Below, piece by piece: positions 55,885 through 64,000 of a stretch of 64,000 nucleotides of DNA. The translations under genes and the position numbers were made by a program. The DNA lies in contig JABCPU010000278.1 of NCBI GenBank assembly GCA_016800925.1, positions 25,954 to 89,953 on the forward strand, in the 5' to 3' direction. A model generated the notes under the pieces. It made no database searches. It saw only the letters and a list, made by a program, of their open reading frames with translations, and was not told the origin of the DNA. The stretch is from Suillus spraguei. Lineage: Eukaryota > Basidiomycota > Agaricomycetes > Boletales > Suillaceae. Positions within the stretch are counted from its first letter, which is position 1. The number at the start of each line of letters is the position of its first letter.

Positions 55885-58800
55885 TCAGATGCAAAGCAGC
55901 ATACAGATTCCTACGGACTCTTCTCAGATAATGGAAGTCTTATTCCTGATTTCTGTATGACTAGATTACAGCAATATAAACAATCTGTATGGGTTTCCCG
56001 CGATTCCTTTGTATCCTGTTTTGGTTTATTACAGTAGCAATGGTGTGTATACCGTGTTCCCGTCTTTCTTTTCTCATTCATTCCTAAAAAATAAAAAATC
56101 ACGACGGCTCCGCACTCTGGAGAGCGGCCGTGTACAGTTGTCCGTGCGCGAATGCATCGGTGCAAAGGTCGAGTACGACGCGTCATAGTGGAACCCTGCG
56201 AGCCATTGAAACGTCGTGGCGTATGCAGGTCGCGTGGAAACTGTTTGCGGTTGACAGTCCATCTGGATCGTGCTGAATTAAAAAGAAAGTAATGCGAGGC
56301 AAAGCAAACAATGAACTTTCGCTTGTATGTGGAGCCGACGAAGAGTCGTGCAGTGCAGTGATACGACACGTGCATTTCGTGCTAACCCCTTATCCGCTGA
56401 CATATTTCGTTGCACCGCGCATATCGTGTTCACTTTCAGGTCCAAGTGATGTGGAGGTGTATTTGAGCATGGCAGGAGTTTGCTCGGGAACTCAGGAGGC
56501 GCTTGATCAGCTTTCTTTTAATGCATCCGAGCTGAAGCAGTGTTCGAGGGGAGCATGCACATGGCGACGACGCGAATTGGTTCCGCTGGGATCAACGCTC
56601 CGCTCGTATAACATGTAAGAATAACATGTAATATAGCTAGATGATTAGAAATACGCGCAGAGGTAATGCGTACCCATCCATTACCGATGACTATCATATT
56701 CTATGAGTGATGAGCATAAGGAGATTTGAAATCATAATACACTCACGAGTGAACGCACTACAAGAAGCTGTAAGGACGACTTCAGGCAATGTCGAAGGGC
56801 AGCTGACCATGGATGCATGAGCCAGGAGCCCATAGACACAAAATGAAAAGCCAGCTACGTAAAAAATCCATAGTCGTACGAAGGAAAGGGCAAAACGTGA
56901 CATGCAGCCATAGCTAAAATACAAGATCCCACAAATGAACGGTTTGATGGATGGAATATTTACACAAATGGTCGTTTTCTGTCATCCACACCAACGACAT
57001 CGGATTACAAATGATATGGTCAGAACTCAAAAACCCAACAGAAGTGTAAAAAAACAAATGCATGTAACTTGTCCGAGAGGATCAGCAACAATTTTGGCAG
57101 TTTTTCATTGTGGTGCACGCGCCTTTTCGTTCCCTTTGTCTGACAACGACCGAACATCATTTCTGCCCAAGGGCAAGATAGAGGTCAGGGAAATGTGGCA
57201 GGGAACTGTAACACGACCATCGGATCAAAGACGAAAGAAACATGAAAGAGACTTACATCCAAGGGTCCACAATCACGAGGCTGATACTTCTGACTAGGCC
57301 TGATGTACTTATTTGTGCGAGAAGATAAGTTTACTAAGGCGATGCAGGCGAACAAAAATGGGTGGTCGCAGGTCTATTGTAGGCGGAGGTCTCTGCACTA
57401 TAAGTATAGAGGATAGGTATTGGTAATCTGCGGTGCCTAGCAGGACGAGTTGCATCAGACTGCAATGGTGGTGATCGATGAATGGTGTAATAAGTCAAAA
57501 AATGAAATACCAACATTGTTAGTAGATCACTGAGGGGTGGCTTTTGATCGGTAAGATAATGTTAGAACTTAGCACGCTGGAGTGGGGGACCCCCTAGCAA
57601 TGGCGGTTAGCAAGGCCGAGAGCAAGTGAGCTAGCTTAGTCAACACTTGCAGTCATAGTTCATCTCCATGATGCAGGTTGCAGTCGACACTCCGACACTG
57701 AAGCTACCACTCCATCGTGGTGAAGAGAGCGGGATTCGGTTTTCACGAAACATATCAAAGTAGATGCAGAGATACGACATTTCATTTATGTAAACAATCA
57801 ATAAGAACAACGTCTAAAAGGTTAACGACCACATACCAACATACACTGGCATGTGTAGAAACGTAGAAAAGAGCTTGCAAAGTCTTACCTGACTGAGGAC
57901 CAGACGGTCGATTCCTCCCATCAGCCAACAAGCCTAAACTCTTCCAACATCCCAGTTCCTTACTTTAACTTTTCTTGTACAATTTGAATAAAGGGTGAAA
58001 ATAAGTAAATGGCCAGTTGAAAAAGGCCACTCGTCGTCTGAATTTCTACTCTGGTGGTAGAATGGATGTATCCGATTCTTATAGCACATAAGTGTTGATA
58101 CATGTTGTCACTCATAGTCATAAGCCAGGCCATGCCCTGCGGCAGCGCGCTACCTGATTTGTTAGTCTTATCGCTTGCACAATTTTCTCATGTTTCCTTT
58201 GACCTCTTCGCAATGTTCGCATCTACCAATTGCTCTCTTTGTCGTATACAAGGCGTAGCTGCAGTCCCTTCCATATGCTTTTCTTCTTATGGTGTCGATT
58301 GTTATCCTGCACTCCGCGAAGGCTTCATGTTTTTGATTTTCAAGTTGCTCCCTAGCTTAGGGAATGCTGGTCGTCGCATTTTTGACCAAGAATAGTTGTA
58401 CAGTCACATGCAGCACTGTACCAGTCTTTTTCGGTGTTTACCTGGGGCCGCGCTTCACACCTTCGGTTATAATGTCAGTCCTTTTTCTGTTTCCTTCAGC
58501 ATTCATCGGCTCTCTATCATTGTGTACAGTACCACAATCTCACGTTGGTCCTCTCAATCCTCTCTCGCTCTCTCAGTTGGATGCCTATCTGAAGCATGTG
58601 ATGGGCTGGGAGCTCTGCGGTTCGGCGTCCGATTTGGAAGGGTCCATCACGCGAATGGTGTGTGCGTTTAGTTGATAGACCTGTCTGTGATTTAAACTTC
58701 CGTCTTCTTTTCAATGCATGTGTTTAGCCCTTCAAAACTACTGGTAGCTCAGCGATTGTAGTACCAGATTGTGAAGCAGTAGCAGGCCGTCCCCTGGGCT

Positions 58801-59857
58801 ATTTCATATTCCGTTTCTGCACTACTGCCATCATCACGACTCGTGAATGTATTACTTTATTTGGACAAAGTTTAGGCGCTGCGGCACAATGAAACTTTAA
58901 ATTATTATTGCCTCTCTTTATTATTGAACTGAGACTAGGACAGGCTTTTCAAAATATACAACCAATATTAATGTGAATTTTGTTGGTGAGGGTGTCTGCG
59001 TTGTCGTGAGGTGACAAGGATCATTCATACACGCAGTGATCGCTCGTACTTACGGAGTTATACCTTTGATGCAATTCATTAGGAACCCGTAGTCCTCGTA
59101 GCGCTATGCACAATTGCAATTTGGATTTATGTAGCCAACACCTTGCATTCATTCACAACCACTCATCCATATCTCGGTCGATTCTTACACTAGTACTCTT
59201 TTATTTATGTAGTCACTGTAGGCCTAGATCTTCTCATAAAGATTGTTGTCCGTGGTGACCACATTATGTAACTCGATGCTCCTATTTTATTTTATTCGCC
59301 TTCCTCCTTGTTCCTGTACTATTATAGCTCTGTGAAAAAATATCACAGTCGTCCCAGTTGCGACCTCAACATGAATCCAGCTCACTAGGTCTTTCGTTGT
59401 GCTCCCGTATAGCAAAGGCCGACGGCACTTCCCGAGTAAAATTGAGTGGGGCTATTAAGTGGAAGGGTACTAAATGACAGCAGGGGTAGTAAGGTACTGT
59501 TCGCGACCAGTGTACTCGGCTACATGTCATTCTGGTCCTGGAGTCACACAGGACGACAACAGACGTCAACCACTTCGAAGCCTTATGCCAGGCCCGACGG
59601 GTGCTATCCCATAGCCGCATCATATTATTGTCGACAGCCTCCATGAGCCCTTCAATCAGATCCGAGTACACACGGAGAGACCGCATGTGGATGACACCGA
59701 TTCTCTCAGCAGCCCATGCGGACTGAGGATCTCCGAGTCTGAGAGCATGATCATTCGGAGAATCGGCTACTGATGTCACACGAAGTCGCCAAATTACCGC
59801 ATCGTATATAACGAATGTGTCAACTCCCAGTGAGTGCAAGCCCTTTCCATACTGACG
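55885..59857. other. Gene-poor stretch between repeats and host genes
   Basis: I find no recognisable protein, LTR or RNA gene here. Codon-like frames such as 56935-57297 and 58102-58675 have no domain and no supporting intron pattern. The composition is less repetitive than to the left. The last few hundred bases must include the sedolisin promoter; no clear TATA box is seen close to the ATG. Confidence 0.5.
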
Positions 59858-62147
59858 ATGAGACTCATCTCTCTCCTTGGGCTCCCTTTCGTGGCTGCTC
59901 TCGCTAGCGCCGCAGTACCCTTCAAGGGCTGCCAGCACAAGGTGAAAGAGAGCATTTATGGTCCACCTCGCGGATGGTCTAGACATACTCCTGCACCCAA
60001 GTATCATATGCTCGAGCTCAAGATCGCTTTGCCTCAGCACAAGTTCGCCGAGCTCGAGCAACACCTCTGGGAAGTGAGCGACCCCAACCACTTACGCTAC
60101 GGTGCCTTCCTATCGAAGGAGGAGACTGATGCCCTCACGGCTCCCCATCCCGACACCTTGGACATCGTCAACGAATGGCTCGCTTCATACGGCCTGACGG
60201 AGGAAAGTCTCGTTCGTTCATCTGCAAACGACTGGGTCACTATTCGTGTACCAGTTGGCCTTGCCGAAGAGATGCTGGATACCGTGAGCAAACCAATCTT
60301 GTCTTCGGAGATCACGGTCCATTGACTGTTTCCATGTCTAGACTTATTATGTTTATAAGCACGCTGAGACTGGAGATAGCATTGTCCGGACCACAAGCTA
60401 CAGTCTTCCGGAGAACTTGCACAATCATGTTGATCTTATACAACCTACGACTATGTTCGCTCGCTTCAAGGCGTTCAAGAGCACACTACACTGGGCTAAC
60501 CAGCCTTCAGTCTTGAGTACGTCTAGTGGAACGATCACAGGGCCTGCAGGCAATCAGATTGATGCAAGTTGCAACAACACGATTACGATTTCATGTCTGA
60601 AGCAGTTATACAATTCGGTATCTTACAACACATCTGCCACGAATGGCAACCAGCTGGGTCTCACTGCTTATTTGGGCCAGTATGCCAATAACATGGACCT
60701 TCAACAATTCTTCCAGCTCGAAAACCCATCTGCTTATGGTTCAAACTATACTTTCGTTTCCGTTAACGGTATGCTGCACTCAAAGCTCGGTAGTTACATT
60801 GCTGATTTGTTCCACAGGTGGACTAAACAATCAGACCTATTCGGCAGCAGGCGTTGAAGCCAATCTTGACACTCAGTTTGGATTTGGACTCACATGGCCC
60901 ACTGCTAGAACATTTTACTCGACTGCTGGCGAGCCCCCTTTCGACCCTGATCTTTTGACGCCGACAGATACAAATGAGCCGTATTCATATGTAAGCCTGG
61001 GCTACGGTGATCCAACTTTTCACGTACTGATGTCTACGATCTCAGTGGCTTGAATATGTTCTTTCGCAGCCTTTGCTTCCTCAGACGATCTCTACCAGTT
61101 ATGGTGACGATGAGCAAACTGTCCCATTCACCTATGCATCCCGCGTCTGTGCCGGCATGGCAATTCTCGGTACTCGTGGAGTTTCTATTTTGTTCTCCTC
61201 TGGTGATTATGGCGTTGGTGATGGCGATGCCGACCCTGCCACACAGCAATGCTACTCCAATGACGGACTCAACGTCACGAAATTCCTGCCTGCCTTTCCC
61301 GCTTCCTGTCCATAGTGAGTGATCTGGCAATCGAGGAGAGGAGTACAGCAACTAAAGATCAGATGAAGCGTGACGGCTGTGGGCGCTACTGTCAATATCC
61401 CAGAGACTGCTGTATTCTTCTCTGGTGGTGGTTTTCAGTGACTATGTGAAGCATTTGACGGCTATGATTGATACCTGCTAAAATGCTAACACACCCCCAC
61501 CAGTTCGTTCGTCCAGCATACCAAGAAGCCGTCGTAACAGAGTACCTAGAAAAACTCGCTCCTGGTACCTACAAGGGTCTTTACAACACGTAAGTGTATT
61601 GAACTATCCTCGGGTACAATTGACCGAGTCGTTTATTTGCAGCTACGGACGCGTAAGTGACCTCTTCATTATGTAAGGATCTGACGGCTAACATCCATCC
61701 AGGCCTATCCCGATGTATCAGCCCAGGGGGTAAACTTCCTGATCGTTTACCAGGGCCAGAATGCGACGGTTGATGGCACATCCTGTTCTTCACCCACATT
61801 CGCTTCCTTCGTTTCCATGCTGAATGATGCACGCATTAATGCCTACAAAACTCCTCTTGGCTTCCTCAACCCCTTCTTGTACTCCAGTGGGTACACCGCG
61901 CTGAATGATATCACCGTGGGCAACAACCCAGGATGTGGAACTGAAGGCTTCAATGTATGTCTTATCTATATGCCCTCAGGCCATCTCACTAACCTGATAC
62001 TCACGCGTAGGCCACGACTGGATGGGATCCTGGTGAGTGTATTTTGGCGAGTGGCTTCCTATTTCGGTGTTGACAATATCTGCAGTTTCGGGCTTTGGGA
62101 CACCCAATTTCGAGAAATTGCTTACACTGGTCTTGGACATGCCCTAA
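59858..62147 (+). CDS. Secreted sedolisin-type serine-carboxyl peptidase (tripeptidyl peptidase family)
   Basis: Ten exons: 59858-60283, 60342-60768, 60818-60990, 61046-61314, 61369-61445, 61504-61589, 61643-61652, 61703-61954, 62011-62032, 62086-62147; introns 49-58 nt, GT-AG. The ATG gives a signal peptide ([10 protein letters not shown]), then a pro-kumamolisin domain (about residues 45-190). Catalytic Glu and Asp lie in G-V-E-A-N-L-D (about 298/302), oxyanion Asp in S-S-G-D-Y-G-V-G-D, Ser in G-T-S-C-S-S-P (about 516). Calcium-site residues lie in L-N-D-I-T-V-G and T-G-W-D-P. Corrected length is about 600 residues, normal for the family. Exon 5 carries one extra T (61432-61435) that shifts the frame; three Ts would give G-G-G-F-S-D-Y. 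Exon 7 is only 10 nt. Acts outside the cell at acid pH, removing tripeptides from protein N-termini. Converges with the next gene. Confidence 0.9.
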
Positions 62148-62372
62148 ATATAGTAGATGAGTGGACAATCCATGATGTACCTATGATGTATACACCATGT
62201 ATAGGCGTATATAAGGTTGTAATGAACGCTGAAACCAATAACTACAGGAAAGAGAACGCAGTATTCTCTCCCGCAACAGACCGCAGCTTGTAAGACTGAG
62301 CATTGCTCCACACGGTGTGCATGCTAGTAAGAAATCTCATCTGTGCCTTTACAACATACATGGGGACTGGGT
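62148..62372. other. Convergent intergenic spacer
   Basis: 225 bp between the stop codons of two convergent genes, so it must carry both 3' untranslated ends. No strong polyadenylation motif or hairpin stands out. Confidence 0.5.
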
Positions 62373-63154
62373 TTAGTAGATGCCGGGTATGAGTCGGTAC
62401 CTGACGACCTTTGCCCACCTCTGCCACTCATCTCCAAACATTGACCTCACGACGTCCTCCTCTTGATTGATCCTGCGCATCAGGCTGGTCACAGTAATCG
62501 TCCTCTCCAATAACCATGCCAACACAACCGGTTTCACTCCAGGGAGATCCAAGACCCCTGAGTGTCTAAGCCACGAAGTCGCAGTTCCATGCAAGACCAC
62601 TACGCCGATGTACTGCAGAAGAGCTGCAGAGTAGGAGGGGTGGCGTACGATCGAGTATGGTCCATTGGTGACGAGCTGGTGACCCTTGCGGGTGGTGAGC
62701 TCGAATGTGAAGAAACGGCCGAGAGTCCGAAAACACGACCAGCGGAGGTATCCTGCTGTGGCGACGAGTGCGGTGCCGACAAGGAAAGGACGAGTTATTG
62801 GGACGTCCTGGATTCTTGGAAGGAATGGACTGATTGTGTTTTGTATCACGCTGGGAAGCATTTTGGGGTCTGTGATACGAGTGACAAGTAGAGCTATTTC
62901 CGCCAAAGAAATACTCCAGTAGATTATCTGGGCGTAGTAGTTCCATCAAAGAGGATCGTGGATAATCCATGAAGAGGTGGTACCTTTGCGGTCGGGAGCC
63001 CGTATTTAACGTGCTGGATGATGACCCATTCATTGAAGGTATCATGAACGACCTCGCTCTTGGATGGGGCGTGCGGGGGAGTGAGTGCTACGTGCACGGC
63101 GACAGCGGACGAGAGGATGAGTGGGATCTTGAGGAGGGATATCATGATTGTCAT
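62373..63154 (-). CDS. Protein-S-isoprenylcysteine O-methyltransferase (ICMT family)
   Basis: Two exons on the minus strand: 63154-62984 and 62927-62373, with a 56-nt intron (GTACC ... CCCAG). Length is about 241 residues, usual for the family. An ATG at 63145 (M-I-S-L-L-K) is an alternative start. The N-terminus is hydrophobic (I-P-L-I-L-S-S-A-V-A-V) and exon 2 opens with a second membrane stretch. Family motifs: L-G-R-F-F-T-F-E-L, G-P-Y-S-I-V-R-H-P-S-Y, and near the C-terminus R-I-N-Q-E-E-D ... F-G-D-E-W-Q-R-W-A and Y-R-L-I-P-G-I-Y. The enzyme sits in the endoplasmic reticulum membrane and methylates the C-terminal prenylcysteine of CaaX proteins such as Ras and lipopeptide pheromones, using S-adenosylmethionine. 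The frame is intact. Mushroom genomes often hold several paralogues, so I give no gene symbol. Confidence 0.9.
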
Positions 63155-64000
63155 AAAGAACGTTTGACCTTTTTGGTTGATTTTTATACGGCAGAGCGAC
63201 GGGTGAGTCACAAAGTTACTTCTTGTAGGTGCTGTCAGATTGAATCTTGGTAGCACAGAGGTCCACTGACCTGATTGGGATATGCGATGCACCAAGTGAT
63301 TTCTTCCGCGCGAGTCTAATTGGTCGATATATTTGGGCTTTCTCGCCCGGGCCGATACTATGAGTCTTCCGGCATGCCGATTAGATCCAGTCTGGTGGTT
63401 CTGAGCGACTTTTGTAGGCCCTTGTGCGGGGTGCGCACTGATTTGTGGCCAACTGCGCATGGTGATGATCAAGTCAGAGTCCTTCTCTCATTAACGAAGT
63501 CTAACGTGAGGTACTTGAAGTCGCTATCCTCGTACCGGCTGGTTTAACATATTTTACATACGTGCTTGTGCGTGACTCCACGCCTATAGCAGTGTTCGTT
63601 CAATGGCGGAAAGGGACACCTCAACGTTTTCACCTCCCGTAGAGCACCTGGTAGTTCAAAATAGAAATATGAATATGTTCGGGGTGCGCTCTACACGTGA
63701 GAGAAGGTACTGCCAGCCGCAACAATTAAGTATTATAAATTCAAAATGTCTTCATGATTTCACTTACTGCAACATCCTGTGCTGTAGTAGATGAGGATGA
63801 TCACTTTCCAGATGGTTTCGGACAACAGGCCTGTGAGTTGCAAGAGACGAAGAACTCAATTGACCGTTCGATGGTTGCATCCCGTCACTTGTGCTAAGGC
63901 CTTCGATGCCATGTCACGTATAGACTTGACGACCCACAGCTGTTTCGCAAACTTCTTGGTATATATCGACGGTTTCCGCGCACGTTGATGATTGTCGGTA
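63155..64000. other. Upstream region of the methyltransferase; no gene seen
   Basis: Holds the 5' side of the methyltransferase gene. Short frames on both strands lack domains. No tRNA or LTR terminus is seen. Confidence 0.45.

Noticed and set aside
56935..57297. 120-codon plus-strand frame in the gene-poor stretch
   Set aside because: No recognisable domain, no neighbouring exons and no repeat support; too weak to call.
58741..58800. tRNA-like TGGTAGCTCAGCGATTG
   Set aside because: Resembles an A box, but there is no GGTTCGANTCC B box or pairing acceptor stem nearby.
59366..60091. 241-codon minus-strand frame over the sedolisin start
   Set aside because: Antisense to the signal peptide and prodomain of a well-supported gene; no domain.

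Overview
This window looks like a transposon-graveyard segment of a filamentous fungus, most probably an agaricomycete basidiomycete. I infer that from the 49-58 nt spliceosomal introns in the host genes, the secreted sedolisin protease, and Ty3/Gypsy pol proteins of a type I recognise from mushroom genomes. I cannot name the species. Roughly the first 55.9 kb is nested LTR retrotransposons, solo LTRs and satellite-like repeats. The last 8 kb holds two host genes.

I use working letters for the repeat families. A, B and H are related LTRs running TGTCAyATA...AACA (5-bp target duplications). C is a Gypsy element with 612-bp LTRs. D, E and K are LTRs with 4-bp duplications, usually CCGG or CCGC. 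F is a chromodomain Gypsy with ~475-bp LTRs, and G is a Gypsy with 850-890-bp LTRs. I is a Gypsy remnant without visible LTRs. Strands given for D, E and K are conventional.

Layout: 1-2014 holds a decayed LINE RNase H fragment and duplicated sequence. 2015-4076 holds two solo LTRs (A1, H). 4666-6041 is a broken fungal tyrosine recombinase (minus strand) split by an F solo LTR. 6042-18027 is one minus-strand Gypsy element (C) interrupted by five LTR insertions. 18028-25938 is a complete two-LTR chromovirus (B), with an additional spliced-looking ORF on the opposite strand between the chromodomain and the 3' LTR. 26051-27290 looks like a foldback element filled with ~160-bp tandem repeats. 27331-35278 is a mosaic of A, E, F, G, B and D LTRs and gag fragments. 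35570-41205 is a plus-strand Gypsy remnant (I) cut up by D, E, F and K insertions. 41206-55884 is a head-to-tail pair of F chromoviruses sharing one LTR; F1 keeps an intact 342-codon third ORF downstream of the chromodomain, followed by two CCHC-like knuckles.

55885-59857 shows no gene I can support. A ten-exon secreted sedolisin (59858-62147, plus strand) and a two-exon isoprenylcysteine carboxyl methyltransferase (62373-63154, minus strand) converge near the right end. The sedolisin model needs one frameshift correction in a T-run.

The most interesting material is the extra ORFs in the 3' parts of the two chromovirus families (sense with zinc knuckles in F; antisense, Cys-rich and apparently spliced in B), the repeated use of the same 4-bp CCGC/CCGG targets by D, E and K, and the tandem repeats that have grown inside LTRs.
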